This document shows, in pieces, positions 29,159 to 37,450 of a DNA stretch of 64,000 bases. Made by a program: the position numbers and the translations under genes. The stretch covers positions 2,108,001 to 2,172,000 of the forward strand of contig NZ_JAFCJI010000001.1 of NCBI RefSeq assembly GCF_018131105.1. Direction: 5' to 3'. A model generated the notes under the pieces. It ran no database searches, had not been told where the DNA came from, and saw only the letters and a program-made list of their open reading frames with translations. This DNA comes from Bradyrhizobium manausense (lineage in GTDB: Bacteria > Pseudomonadota > Alphaproteobacteria > Rhizobiales > Xanthobacteraceae). The stretch's first letter is position 1. Every line of letters starts with the position of its first letter.

Positions 29159-29199
29159 TACCGGGAAAAAGCGGCAATATGCCGTTAGTGATATGCGGT
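29159..29199 (+). repeat. Short repeat, copy A
   Basis: Contains GGGAAAAAGCGGCAATATG and CCGTTAGTGATATGCGG. The first half matches copy B (29557-29597), the second half copy C. CGGCA-ATA-TGCCG inside it can form a small hairpin. Confidence 0.5.
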
Positions 29200-29556
29200 G
29201 CGCTATTGCTAGCGAGCAGCCGCTGCGTCTTGCAGGAGAAACAGGCCCCTAATTTAGGTTGTTCACGCAAAGGTGGAAAAGCCGCATCATCCCTATTGAT
29301 CGCTTGGGTTGGTTGGGGAGGGGACGCGAGCTGTCTTGGTGTATTGCGGCTCGCGCCCCGCTGGCGACGGGCGCCGCCTGTCGTGTCAGCCGTCGGTCTA
29401 AATCTGGATGAAGTCTGCGCGACGTCGCCCAGGGGCGGCGAACGGCAACAGGTTTGAACCCGCCCTCCGTTGGTTCGTACGCGCTGCGGAGAGCGGGAGC
29501 AGTGCCCGTCTATGTGAAGAGCGCCCGAAGCCGAGCGCTCCCTGGTGAGCATATCA

Positions 29557-29597
29557 ATCAGGGAAAAAGTGGCAACAGGCCGTCAGGAATCAGGTAT
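29557..29597 (+). repeat. Short repeat, copy B
   Basis: Contains GGGAAAAAGTGGCAACAGG followed by CCGTCAG, aligning with copy A over roughly 30 bases with a few substitutions. Confidence 0.45.
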
Positions 29598-29743
29598 GCT
29601 TTTCCATGCGGTCGATGTTCATTCCACACCCCTATTGGCCGCAGTCTTGGAATGCACGGCCTCGCTTTCTCTGCCCGGAGGGAGCGGGGCCGTTTCAACC
29701 TCGATTTGTGGTTCGTCGATCTATTCAATTGGAGAGTTCTAAG

Positions 29744-29950
29744 GTGGCTTTGGGTACGGTTAAGTGGTTCAACGCGACCAAGGGATACGGATTTATCCAG
29801 CCTGAGAGCGGCGGGCCCGATGTGTTCGTCCACATCTCGGCGGTCGAAAAGGCGGGTTATACCGGGCTCGTTGAAGGAGCCAAGATCAGTTACGAACTGG
29901 TCACGGGTCGGAATGGCAAAACGTCTGCCGACAATTTGCGGATCGGCTGA
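29744..29950 (+). CDS. Cold-shock protein (CspA family)
   Basis: 68-residue nucleic-acid chaperone, single OB fold. RNP1 is KGYGFI and RNP2 VFVHIS, with the usual GTVKWFNATKGYGF beginning. The start is GTG (VALGTVKWF); GGAGAG stands 7 bases upstream, and no closer ATG exists in frame. The A/T-rich leader before it is consistent with the long 5' UTRs seen in csp genes. It binds single-stranded RNA or DNA in the cytoplasm. Confidence 0.92.
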   Translation: MALGTVKWFNATKGYGFIQPESGGPDVFVHISAVEKAGYTGLVEGAKISYELVTGRNGKTSADNLRIG

Positions 29951-30301
29951 AGTCCGCGAGCTCATTTGGTGGGAGCTCGCTATCTCTTGAGGATCAGGCC
30001 ATTTGGCGCGCCATGCGCCTTGGGGATCGACATGCCGGTCCTGCGGCACGGCAATTTCCTGCGCAGTGAACCGACGGCGAAGCAGGAAATGCGGCCCCGG
30101 CTGTTGCAGGGGTGGGGGTGTAGGCCGGGGCCGCTTGCCGGCCCGGCGGCGGGTCGGCGCGGGATAATTCGGCAATATATCCAAGGTTCCTGCTTGGCCG
30201 CTTCCTGGGCTCCTGACTGCCGATTAACGATAGCGTTCAGGAATTGAGGTGTCCCAAACTGCATAGTCTGGCCGTCGTCCCGGGGGCTAAGTTTCGATGC
30301 A
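29951..30301. other. Intergenic region with GC hairpin
   Basis: About 350 bp lacking a supported gene. It holds a perfect 11 bp hairpin (30091-30101 with 30124-30134) with a 22-base G-rich loop. Purpose unknown; no T tract follows. Confidence 0.45.
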
Positions 30302-30391
30302 ATGGGCAAGGAATTACTGGTAATTTTGGCTGCTGTTTCGGCGGGCGTTTTCATCATCGCCGCCGTCGCCGTGCTCGTGTTCAGCCATTAA
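30302..30391 (+). CDS. Possible 29-residue membrane microprotein
   Basis: MGKELLVILAAVSAGVFIIA followed by AVAVLVFSH: one uninterrupted hydrophobic helix with a charged N-terminus. The upstream GGGGG is too far for an ideal ribosome binding site, so the case rests on composition and on similar microproteins nearby. Confidence 0.4.
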   Translation: MGKELLVILAAVSAGVFIIAAVAVLVFSH

Positions 30392-30436
30392 CTCAAGTGG
30401 CGCATCGCGCTGCGGCGATTCCGCAGGCCCCCGATA

Positions 30437-30550
30437 TCAGGTGAGGCAAGACACGATCGCAAGGATCAAGTCGCCTCCCAGGTCACCGGAATAGATCCAA
30501 AACACGGCTCCTGCGCCGATGGCAATCGCGATTACTTTGAACGTAATCAT
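30437..30550 (-). CDS. 37-residue membrane microprotein
   Basis: MITFKVIAIAIGAGAVFWIY then SGDLGGDLILAIVSCLT. A perfect AGGAGG (30558-30563 on the complementary strand) stands 7 bases before the ATG, one of the best Shine-Dalgarno sequences seen in the window. Two hydrophobic stretches separated by an acidic GDLGGD turn suggest a small membrane protein. No family recognised. Confidence 0.7.
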   Translation of the reverse strand: MITFKVIAIAIGAGAVFWIYSGDLGGDLILAIVSCLT

Positions 30551-30797
30551 TAGAATTCCTCCTAAACTATTGAGGGTACGCTGAACCGCGATCATTTCCG
30601 GAGTGCTTCGTGAGCCTGGCAAACGATTTCGTGCACGTGGTCGTGATGCTTCCGAAGGCGAAAGGCCGCAACAGGGGGGCTGCGGCTCGCGCATTGACCT
30701 CGAAGCGGCAGCGCGAGTTGCGCGCGAGTGGCTGAGGTCGCAAGCCTTCAATCGCCGAAGTAAGTTGCATGTAAGCCTCAAGGCATAGGCTTCCTTC

Positions 30798-31013
30798 ATG
30801 AAGCGCAATAACCTGCTTGAAGCTGTGCCTTACGAGCGAGTCAGAGAAGTCTACCGGCCTGATCGCGAAGATCACACCCGGTTCACGTTGCTTCACGCCC
30901 GCTATTTAGCCGCTTATCGGGAGAGCCTGAAGGTTCTGAGTCAGCCCGTCCCGGACACTTTCCTGGGCCGCAAAACGCACGAGCCGTTTCCGATCTGCGA
31001 TCCCGACGCATAA
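30798..31013 (+). CDS. Small hypothetical protein
   Basis: 71 residues, MKRNNLLEAVPYERVREVYR onward, soluble and charged, Tyr/Arg/Pro-rich, no signal peptide. AAGG and AGG lie 10-17 bases upstream of the ATG. I do not recognise a family. Confidence 0.5.
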   Translation: MKRNNLLEAVPYERVREVYRPDREDHTRFTLLHARYLAAYRESLKVLSQPVPDTFLGRKTHEPFPICDPDA

Positions 31014-31055
31014 GAGGCTTCAACTGGGTATCGGCTCCGAGTTGAGGCCGTCTTG

Positions 31056-31190
31056 ATGACGAGGCGAGATATATTTTTCTTGGTCGGTGTCACTTTGGTC
31101 TGCGCGGCGATGGTGCTGTTTGTGCCGCGTCGTGCGCCACCGAGGTGCGTGGGCCCGGTCGAGAGTCTTTTCGGACATTGCACACGTTAG
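31056..31190 (+). CDS. 44-residue membrane microprotein with C-terminal cysteines
   Basis: MTRRDIFFLVGVTLVCAAMV forms a basic start and a membrane helix; the tail is RRAPPRCVGPVESLFGHCTR with two cysteines. GAGG precedes the ATG by 8 bases. The pattern (basic N-terminus, helix, Pro-Arg linker, C-GPVESLFGHC) suggests an N-in single-pass protein with a periplasmic tail able to form a disulfide. Function unknown. Confidence 0.6.
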   Translation: MTRRDIFFLVGVTLVCAAMVLFVPRRAPPRCVGPVESLFGHCTR

Positions 31191-31417
31191 GCCAGGTGTC
31201 GTCCGCGACGGCTTTGCGAAGCAAAATAAGACGGCCCGACAATTCAACATTGGGGGTGTCATCGCAGATGGTGGACGTCATACCCCGGCCCAAAATCGTT
31301 GTGCACGGATGGCTACGCCAGGCCTTCCCGCAGCGCTTTGTGGTCGCCGGCCAATGCTCGCCAACGCGCGAGGAACCATTATGGATCCTGGCCCTTGGTC
31401 CCGGGCGGAGACAACAC

Positions 31418-31579
31418 ATGGACCACGAAGCAATCGCCAGGCGCTGCCGGCACCAGGCAGAAGAGTTCCGGGCTAAGTCAGATCTGATGCAAGACGAGAT
31501 CACCCGTGATCAGTACAAGAAAATTGCAGACTCGTACGACGGCCTGGCCGATCGCGAAGAGAAGCTGGCCCGTCCTTGA
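31418..31579 (+). CDS. Small helical hypothetical protein
   Basis: 53 residues, MDHEAIARRCRHQAEEFRAK onward, ending DSYDGLADREEKLARP. Entirely helical and charged, in the style of short rhizobial proteins with AEEFR...Y..LA..EE. GGAG is 8 bases before the ATG. The longer open frame from 31145 lacks protein-like composition before this start. Confidence 0.65.
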   Translation: MDHEAIARRCRHQAEEFRAKSDLMQDEITRDQYKKIADSYDGLADREEKLARP

Positions 31580-32080
31580 ACTGGCGCCCGATCTTAAGCC
31601 CCAGACATTGGTTGGTCAGCCCGTCAAGAACCGAACATGGCGTGCATTTCGAGCCATCCTTGCTCGATCGCGTGCTTGATGCCGGCGCCGAACCTGTTGC
31701 CTTGAGCTGATGGTGAGCAGCACCCACGGGCCAAACTACGGCGGAGACGGTGTTGAGGCGATCGTTGCAAACACCGCGGCAATTTGTCCGAAGGGCACGA
31801 AAAACCGAGTTGGTTCGGACAGGTCGACAAGACGCCCCTTCCGTCAGCCCCGCCAGTGGCATCCGATCGTCGAGACGGTGACGGCCGCATAGAAAATGCG
31901 CGCGCCTTAAAAAGGGGGGGAGGGTCGTCGGCGGCCTTCGGGCTGCGCCGTCACTTGTTACGCTTATCCGAATGGCTGGAAAGAAGGCTGTTTGCCAAAA
32001 TCCGGCAGGCTTCTTGAGAAAGGGTTAAGTGATTCCCGTAATACTGCCGCGCATAATATAAGCATTATCGAGGGACAACG
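31580..32080. other. Intergenic region, with possible gene remnant
   Basis: About 500 bp. On the minus strand 31624-31720 encodes NRFGAGIKHAIEQGWLEMHA, which reads like the C-terminal end of a small helix-turn protein, but upstream codons do not continue it; it may be a decayed gene. A G-rich run occurs near 31912. The last 60 bp are A/T-rich and suit a promoter for the next gene. Confidence 0.4.
31624..31720 (-). pseudogene. Possible remnant of a small gene
   Basis: The frame ends GAGIKHAIEQGWLEMHAMFGS, which looks like a genuine protein terminus (amphipathic helix then a short strand), yet the same frame upstream becomes Arg/Ser-rich without a credible start. Weak evidence only. Confidence 0.25.
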
Positions 32081-32446
32081 ATGTCTCGCATTATCAATTT
32101 CCCGCAGCGCCCGAAGCATCTGCATCCTGCCGTTACCAGGCTCCATGGATTGGCGGCGGTATTATCTGACCTTGATACGATAGACCTGCAAAGCAAAGAC
32201 GACTTGCGCCGGGCTCTTTGGCTTCTCGATCTGACCAACAGGTGCATCCAGATCATTCTCTCTGACTTCAGCAAGGACCCCTGCATCAGCGAATTGGCCA
32301 ATCGCGCGGAGGACCTGACCGCTGCGATTGAGAGGGCGCGCCAAATGGTCCGCGAACTGGACCAGGTGGGCCTGAAGAGCCCATTGCCGGACTGCCGTCT
32401 CGGTCATTCCAACGAACCTCGTTGCAACTCGTTTGAGTTTCATTGA
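32081..32446 (+). CDS. Hypothetical helical protein
   Basis: 121 residues, MSRIINFPQRPKHLHPAVTR onward. The middle (DLQSKDDLRRALWLLDLTNR, AIERARQMVREL) is helical and soluble. GAGGGA lies 6 bases before the ATG. GC content is lower than the core genes around. I do not recognise a family; gene status is supported by the ribosome binding site and length. Confidence 0.6.
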   Translation: MSRIINFPQRPKHLHPAVTRLHGLAAVLSDLDTIDLQSKDDLRRALWLLDLTNRCIQIILSDFSKDPCISELANRAEDLTAAIERARQMVRELDQVGLKSPLPDCRLGHSNEPRCNSFEFH

Positions 32447-32484
32447 ATTTTTCGTGCCTGTCTAAAGACGCTGAGGACACCTGC

Positions 32485-32697
32485 ATGAGGCTCGTCGCAA
32501 CGCACGAATACTCATTTCTCGACGTGCAGACGTTCACCGAACGTCGTGCGTGCGACAGGCTTTTCCGATACGGCGAGAATTCCTTTTTGCTGCACATGAC
32601 TCCCGGCGAGTCAGAGAACGACCAGCTTTTCTGGTTGAACAGCCGCGAAGCATTGCTCTGGATCAATCAGGGCCCTGATGAATACGGATCGATTTAG
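32485..32697 (+). CDS. Small hypothetical protein
   Basis: 70 residues from MRLVATHEYSFLDVQTFTER, ending INQGPDEYGSI. GAGGAC is 7 bases before ATG 32485; the frame is open back to 32443 but that start lacks a ribosome site. Mixed alpha/beta composition, no signal or membrane segment. Family unknown. Confidence 0.5.
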   Translation: MRLVATHEYSFLDVQTFTERRACDRLFRYGENSFLLHMTPGESENDQLFWLNSREALLWINQGPDEYGSI

Positions 32698-32774
32698 CAC
32701 TTGCTCCATGGTGGACACTCGTCGTGCACCGCGCTTTCGCGTTGGCTTGGCCAACGCCCTTCAGGATAGGGGCG

Positions 32775-33125
32775 ATGTTTGATTGGGGATGGAAAATGAT
32801 GGTCGGTGATAGACGTTCAGGAATCGACACGCGATCTGAAGAAGAGAAGCGGCTTACCGGAGAGCGGCGATCAAGCACCGAGTCGAGGGCAAACGCGCCG
32901 TCAAACGAACAACTCGCATTGTTTGCGCGTCGGCTGAAGAGAACAATTCGAGATGACCGAGGCCGTCTGTTCTTTGGAGTGGCGAATGGCGATCAAGACT
33001 TCGCTCTCTACCCGGACGTCATTCGCGTCGTCGAGTGGCTCGAGCGCGTAAGCCAAGTCGATGTCGTTTCAGATGATGCGCCTTTGCGTAAAAGCGTTTT
33101 GCGCAAGCAGGATGACGGTCCGTAG
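32775..33125 (+). CDS. Hypothetical protein with DRRSG-type arginine motif
   Basis: 116 residues. The N-terminus has VGDRRSGIDTRSEEEKRLTG and GERRSSTESR, a doubled D/E-RRS pattern like the linker that precedes PilZ-type and other regulatory domains in rhizobia. The C-terminal half (LKRTIRDDRGRLFFGVANGD, VIRVVEWLERVSQ) is folded-looking. ATG 32796 with GGGGATGGA upstream is an equally good start. Function unknown. Confidence 0.6.
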   Translation: MFDWGWKMMVGDRRSGIDTRSEEEKRLTGERRSSTESRANAPSNEQLALFARRLKRTIRDDRGRLFFGVANGDQDFALYPDVIRVVEWLERVSQVDVVSDDAPLRKSVLRKQDDGP

Positions 33126-33456
33126 CGCCGTGTCATCCACCGCGGGTTTGGGGACGCCGTGTCCCCCAAACGCACGGTTCCATTTCGCGGGTGGTGCAGC
33201 GGCCCGCAGAATCTCCCAGGATCCTCGTCCATGAACGCGAACGGCCCCGGCCCCCTTCCGGGGCTGGACCGTGAGGAAGAGGAGGCAGGGGGGCCGCGAG
33301 CGCATCGACGCGAATCGTGCACTGGTTGTATTCTATGCTTCGCGATGCGGTCGCGGCGCTAACTTATGTTACGTGGCCGCCTGCGCGCACACGGGATCAC
33401 CCGTAGCCGCGATACCGTCCACGCTTGCTTGGACGCTCGTCGCTGTCAACAATCCC
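33126..33456. other. Intergenic region
   Basis: About 330 bp; no gene or clear signal seen. Short frames on both strands are Arg/Pro/Gly-rich with no ribosome binding sites. Confidence 0.45.
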
Positions 33457-33699
33457 TCAGCGCCGAACATAGCGATACGGGCGTTCGAAAACGTATGTCG
33501 AGCCGTAACGGTATGGAAGCGGATCATAGCCGATCAAATAAGCCGTTCTGACCCTGTAGTGCCTGTATCGCACGATTGCGGTGTGTCGATGCCAAGAGGC
33601 GCTACACACGCAGCGAGGGCGCGACGAGATATCGGAAGCAGTTGCGTTCCGCGGTAGAACGCACAGGGCGAAAGCTAACATCATCAAAGGTCGAAACAT
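33457..33699 (-). CDS. Small exported Tyr/Arg-rich protein
   Basis: 80 residues. MFRPLMMLAFALCVLPRNATA is a plausible Sec signal peptide; the mature part is rich in Tyr, Arg and His (RYRHYRVRTAYLIGYDPLPY, RYGSTYVFERPYRYVRR). ATG 33699 is used; a TTG five codons upstream also exists. The ribosome site is weak. Family unknown. Confidence 0.45.
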   Translation of the reverse strand: MFRPLMMLAFALCVLPRNATASDISSRPRCVCSASWHRHTAIVRYRHYRVRTAYLIGYDPLPYRYGSTYVFERPYRYVRR

Positions 33700-33803
33700 G
33701 AGACGAACGTCCAATATGCTGGCATTCGTCAGATAAGCCGGCAGGCCGATGCGAGTTCCCGCCCGGTCCGCTGCCTACGAGGGGCACCTCACGCATCAAT
33801 CCA

Positions 33804-33986
33804 TCAACGCTCGAACTTCGTTGGTGTCTCTCCGCCGCCCGCCCGGGTTCGCAGGGCTTCGATGGCCTTTCGATAGTCCTCTGCCACCTTGAGAAGGCCT
33901 TCGCGTTCGAGTTCCAGCGACGTGGCCGCCGCGGACTCGCGGCAGGCGCGCTCCAATCTGCGGAATTCCCGTAGTTCGCGGTTCAA
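33804..33986 (-). CDS. Small helical protein, paralogue of the gene at 35931
   Basis: 60 residues beginning (TTG) LNRELREFRRLERACRES, then LELEREGLLKVAEDYRKAIEAL. About 29 of the first 44 residues match the product of 35931-36158. The TTG start is preferred because GGGGG stands 7 bases upstream and the paralogue starts at the same residue; a longer TTG frame begins at 34040. A coiled, charged, soluble protein of unknown function. Confidence 0.6.
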   Translation of the reverse strand: MNRELREFRRLERACRESAAATSLELEREGLLKVAEDYRKAIEALRTRAGGGETPTKFER

Positions 33987-34435
33987 GGTATGCCCCCTGA
34001 TTTCCGATGCAGCGACCGCCCGGTCGGTTGCGAGATTCAAATATCCACGATTGCCGAAAGTTCCCGCATTATCAAATGTTATCGCCTTCCAAATTCGTCT
34101 CCTCCTTGCCTCCGGTTGAGGACGGTATTGCCTGATTCACCTGCGCTAATGCAGGCATCCAAATATGTTCGCACGATGAAATCGTTGCCGAGGCCCGATC
34201 TGATACTCGGCAGACTTATCGGCCCCAGCGCGTATTGGACCTTCCTGGACCAAGACCGGCTGGGGCCTTGAAGCCTGACTCAAATGGCGTTGACGCGTTC
34301 GAGGTCTAACCGAGCGGCTTGGTGAGAAATCCCCTCTGCCAAGCTTCCGTGTCGAAATGCCGCTTTGGAACGCGAATGATCGCCTGCCGTTCCTCTTCCC
34401 GGGCCGTTGAAGCTGACGCAAGGATGAGGATCGAC
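33987..34435. other. Intergenic region
   Basis: About 450 bp with no gene I can support. Frames are short, and start codons lack ribosome sites. The first part is the likely promoter for the minus-strand gene. Confidence 0.4.
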
Positions 34436-34630
34436 ATGGCCGACGAACGCTTTGCCTGCTTGCTGGGGAAGGCCGCCATCGACGTTTGGGCCGATATGCC
34501 GCGAGACGTTCAGGAGGCCCTGTTCGAAACCGCCATGAAAGACCGCGCCGCTGACCGGGAAGCGCTTGCGCGCCTGCTGCACGATCGACATCCGCGGACA
34601 GCGCATCCAGCCGTCAATACCGAGGAATAA
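34436..34630 (+). CDS. Small hypothetical protein with LHDRHPRTAHP terminus
   Basis: 64 residues: MADERFACLLGKAAIDVWAD, MPRDVQEALFETAM, and ARLLHDRHPRTAHP near the end. GAGGA is 6 bases before ATG 34436. The composition (helix, then a His/Arg/Pro tail) is of a type I associate with short Bradyrhizobium proteins. It precedes a secreted protein gene by 27 bp, so the two may be co-transcribed. Confidence 0.7.
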   Translation: MADERFACLLGKAAIDVWADMPRDVQEALFETAMKDRAADREALARLLHDRHPRTAHPAVNTEE

Positions 34631-34657
34631 TCGGCGAAAACACGGAAGGAGACGATC

Positions 34658-34960
34658 ATGCTTCAGAAGTCAATTTTGGCGGGTACATTGTTCCTGCTCA
34701 CGTCGACCTTCGCGGTCGCAGGCCCTTGCAATACGGCCAACCGAGACGCCGGCTCCGGCCCGGCGACGACAGGGAAGGCAAGTGAGACGACGGGATCGGC
34801 TTCGTCGAATGCCAAGGAGCATCCGCCGACCTCGGCGATGAACAAGGCGACCGACAACACCGCCACGTCATCGCAGGATGCACAGCGCCAGATGCAGGGT
34901 AAGCCCACGGTTGCGGAACAGTCCGGCAAGTCGGATCGAACCGGCAACGACGGTTGCTGA
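34658..34960 (+). CDS. Small secreted Thr/Ser-rich protein
   Basis: 100 residues: Sec signal MLQKSILAGTLFLLTSTFAVA then a disordered polar mature chain (GPCNTANRDAGSGPATTGKA, KEHPPTSAMNKATDNTATSS, DAQRQMQGKPTVAEQSGKSD) with cysteines at both ends (PCN and DGC). GGAG lies upstream. Rhizobial proteins of this kind are exported and lack known function. Confidence 0.78.
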   Translation: MLQKSILAGTLFLLTSTFAVAGPCNTANRDAGSGPATTGKASETTGSASSNAKEHPPTSAMNKATDNTATSSQDAQRQMQGKPTVAEQSGKSDRTGNDGC

Positions 34961-34976
34961 CCGAGTCGCGCGCCTG

Positions 34977-35225
34977 TCAGCGTGGTTGCTGCAACCTCTT
35001 TGTCCCTGGCTGCGTCTGCAGCTTGAACCTGACTCGCGGATTGATGTCGCAGGTGGTGTTCCAGCGACCGTAAGCCGAGGCCATGCATTGCGCCCGGGTC
35101 TCGTACATGCACTCGCCGGGCCAGCCGAGATCGTCGCCGACGACGCACCAGGGATAGTCGCGATCCGCGTGCGCAGCGGGAAGGGATCCCAGAAGGATCA
35201 GCAAGGCCAGGACGGTGGTGCGCAT
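34977..35225 (-). CDS. DUF3551 family exported protein
   Basis: 82 residues. Signal peptide MRTTVLALLILLGSLPAAHA, then the DUF3551 pattern YPWCVVGDDLGWPGECMYET, AQCMASAYGR and TCDINPR with four conserved cysteines. ATG 35225 has GGAG 8 bases upstream. DUF3551 proteins are small periplasmic proteins common in Bradyrhizobium, function unknown. Convergent with the preceding secreted-protein gene. Confidence 0.85.
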   Translation of the reverse strand: MRTTVLALLILLGSLPAAHADRDYPWCVVGDDLGWPGECMYETRAQCMASAYGRWNTTCDINPRVRFKLQTQPGTKRLQQPR

Positions 35226-35687
35226 GGCGAGTCTCCAGGTATGACGCCCCCAATAAGAGAAGGGCCGGAGCCAATGGCAGGTTCGGGGCCCTGGTTCCTG
35301 CGGAGGCCATAGCTCACCCGAGCGGCCGCGGCACGTCAAATCACAGCCACGCTGTCGCGGGCTGATCCCGGGTCGCGCCAGCGCTGAGAGGCCCACTGAT
35401 CAATTTCGGAATAGTCGCATTATGCCGGTGTTTTGCCCGACGCGTCAACCGGCTTTGCGAGGCCCAGGGAGCGTGGACACGTAAAGTATTGATCTGGCAC
35501 GCATGGGTACTGTGCATGGGGTTGTTTTGATGGTTTTGGCGGGACCAGCCGATAGGAGCGGGCACGGTCTCCAAAACCGATGGTGCTGTTCCGCCAAGCA
35601 CCTGAATCGACGTGCACTTCCGTTTGCTTCGATGGGCCCGGTCTGGCCGCCTGTGGAACCTTTGCCTCACCGCCGCGTTACTTCGTC
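35226..35687. other. Intergenic region
   Basis: About 460 bp. No supported gene, terminator or repeat recognised. Frames are short and Pro/Arg-rich. Confidence 0.45.
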
Positions 35688-35879
35688 ATGACTGATGACC
35701 TTTCCTTCCGACGCAAACCCCTGACCCCTGAACAACGCCAGGCGCGCGATGCGACACGCCGCGTCGAGGCCGAGAAGGCCATGCGCGACCATGAGGAAGC
35801 GCAGAAGGCGTTCTATGCCAATCGCGAACGGCTGAAGGCCGAGCGGCTGGCGCGCGAGGCGGCCGCAGCAAAAGCCTGA
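35688..35879 (+). CDS. Small charged helical protein
   Basis: 63 residues, MTDDLSFRRKPLTPEQRQAR onward, with EAEKAMRDHEEAQKAFYANR and RLKAERLAREAAAAKA. Strong heptad-like charge pattern suggests a single long helix or coiled coil. Of a kind common in Bradyrhizobium; function unknown. Third codon positions are GC-rich. The ribosome site is poor. Confidence 0.65.
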   Translation: MTDDLSFRRKPLTPEQRQARDATRRVEAEKAMRDHEEAQKAFYANRERLKAERLAREAAAAKA

Positions 35880-35930
35880 CGAGAGCCGAGCGGTCAGGCG
35901 TTCCCCGCCTGTGTGCCAGGATGCTGCCTG

Positions 35931-36158
35931 TCAGTGCCGGCTGGGCGTGCGTCCTGACGTCAGCGCGAGCCTGAGGGCTTGGACGGCGACTGCGATCGCG
36001 CCGCGAGGCACCGGCTGCGCCTCGATGGCTTCGGCTGCGAGACGGCAATCATCGGCGACCTTGAGCAGGCCTGATCGCGCGAGGTCCATGGTCGATTGCG
36101 CGGCCTGCTCCAGGCACACGCGCTCAAGCCGTCGAAATTCCCGAAGCTCTCTGTTCAT
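35931..36158 (-). CDS. Small helical protein, paralogue of the gene at 33804
   Basis: 75 residues, MNRELREFRRLERVCLEQAA then MDLARSGLLKVADDCRLAAEA and an Ala/Val-rich tail. The paralogue at 33804-33986 matches through the first 44 residues and then diverges. ATG 36158 corresponds to the paralogue's TTG; GAGAG lies upstream. The longer frame to 36188 is less likely. Confidence 0.65.
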   Translation of the reverse strand: MNRELREFRRLERVCLEQAAQSTMDLARSGLLKVADDCRLAAEAIEAQPVPRGAIAVAVQALRLALTSGRTPSRH

Positions 36159-36396
36159 GCATCGGCTCTCGATTTCCCCCAAAGTCATGCGGCCGTGAGT
36201 CTGCTTAACAAATCGTAAATGATCGCTTGGCCGGTCGGGCTGGTCCGGGCCTGACGCCGTCGCGCCCGGCCGGAGCGGCGGCTTGACGGCGCCGGCCTTC
36301 GGTCGGAAGATTCAAATGATCCTCAATTGACGAGAACCACGGAGATTTTCGCGTCCCCTCCAGATTCCCATCAGCGCAATGCAAATGGAGCCGACC

Positions 36397-36729
36397 ATGA
36401 CCACGTTCGACAAGCGCGAGCAGGGCTTTGAAGCCAAATTCGCCCACGACGAGGAGCTCATGTTCAAGGCCGCGGCCCGGTCGAACAAGCTGATCGGGCT
36501 CTGGGCGGCAGGCCAGCTCGGACTGAGCGGCGATGCCGCAGCCGCTTATGCGACGGCGCTGGTCACGGACAACGTGGCGAACCAGACGATGGACGAGACC
36601 CTGAACAAGGTGTCGGGCGATCTCGCCGCCCAGGGGATTTCGCGGGAGCAGGTCGCGCAAAAACTTCAGGAGTGCCTGCACCAGGCACTGGCGCAACTCG
36701 AGGCCGCATCGCGCAAAGCTGCCGACTGA
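36397..36729 (+). CDS. DUF1476 / ATPase inhibitor zeta subunit family protein
   Basis: 110 residues. MTTFDKREQGFEAKFAHDEE followed by LMFKAAARSNKLIGLWAAGQ is the signature of DUF1476, the alphaproteobacterial zeta subunit that inhibits the F1-ATPase in Paracoccus. The remaining helices (NVANQTMDETLNKVSGDLAA) complete the domain. GGAG is 7 bases before ATG 36397. Whether it inhibits ATPase in this organism is inference from the family. Confidence 0.9.
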   Translation: MTTFDKREQGFEAKFAHDEELMFKAAARSNKLIGLWAAGQLGLSGDAAAAYATALVTDNVANQTMDETLNKVSGDLAAQGISREQVAQKLQECLHQALAQLEAASRKAAD

Positions 36730-36734
36730 TCACT

Positions 36735-37313
36735 TCACTCCGTCTGCTTGCGCGTGGTCGCGTCGCTGAACCTGTCGACGAAGGCGATGCCGATCGCCGA
36801 GACCACGAAGGTGATGTGGATCAGCACCTGCCACATCACGCCGTTCTCGGTGAAGCTGGCGCGGCTCGAGCCGAGATTGCCGGCCTCGATGAAGGTGCGC
36901 AGCAGTGCGATCGAGGAGATGCCGATGATGGCCATCGCGAGCTTGATCTTCAGCACGCTGGCGTTGACGTGGCCGAGCCATTCGGGCTCGTCGGGATGGC
37001 CCTGGAGGTCGAGCCGGGACACGAATGTCTCGTAGCCGCCGACGATCACCATCACCAGCAGGTTGGAGATCATCACGACGTCGATCAGCGCCAGCACGCT
37101 CATCATGATCTCCTGCTCGGTGAGATCGAGCGCGTGGGTGGAGACGTGCCAGAGCTCCTTCATGAAGAGCACGATGTAGACGCACTGAGCGATGATGAGT
37201 CCGAGATAGAGCGGCAGCTGCAGCCAGCGCGAACCGAAGATGATCATCGGCAACAGGCCGAGCCGCGGCGAGGGCGGGCGAGGTCTCGTGGTGGTTTCTG
37301 GCTCTACCGACAT
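36735..37313 (-). CDS. YqhA/UPF0114 (TIGR00645) family membrane protein
   Basis: 192 residues with about four membrane helices. Family stretches are FGSRWLQLPLYLGLIIAQ near residue 26, LIDVVMISNLLVMVIVGGYE and LKIKLAMAIIGISSIALLR, with the typical ENGVMWQVLIHITFVVSAIG. Function unknown. It is convergent with the DUF1476 gene, 5 bp apart. Confidence 0.88.
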   Translation of the reverse strand: MSVEPETTTRPRPPSPRLGLLPMIIFGSRWLQLPLYLGLIIAQCVYIVLFMKELWHVSTHALDLTEQEIMMSVLALIDVVMISNLLVMVIVGGYETFVSRLDLQGHPDEPEWLGHVNASVLKIKLAMAIIGISSIALLRTFIEAGNLGSSRASFTENGVMWQVLIHITFVVSAIGIAFVDRFSDATTRKQTE

Positions 37314-37450
37314 TCAACGTCCACGCATCTGGATGAATCCCGTCCTCATGTACCCCGCCACGATGGCAGGTGGAAGACGGCAACGCCGGTTCGCGGCCTG
37401 TCGATCGCGTCGTCTCATGCTATCGTGGCGTACAGGTGGGGAGCGGGGAG

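Larger units (their letters stand above)
28874..29743. other. Gene-poor region downstream of tRNA-Ser with short dispersed repeats
   Basis: About 870 bp with no gene I can support. It holds three related short sequences (28900-28916, 29159-29199, 29557-29597). Open frames here are short, with no ribosome binding sites and no recognisable products. No integrase, and no obvious duplicate of the tRNA 3' end, was found. Confidence 0.5.

Noticed and set aside
28784..29700. Possible integrated element at tRNA-Ser with att sites
   Set aside because: No integrase and no copy of the tRNA 3' end found; only the suggestive repeats are reported.
30091..30134. GC hairpin considered as riboswitch or terminator
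   Set aside because: Single simple stem, no T tract and no gene at suitable distance; recorded only in the gap note.
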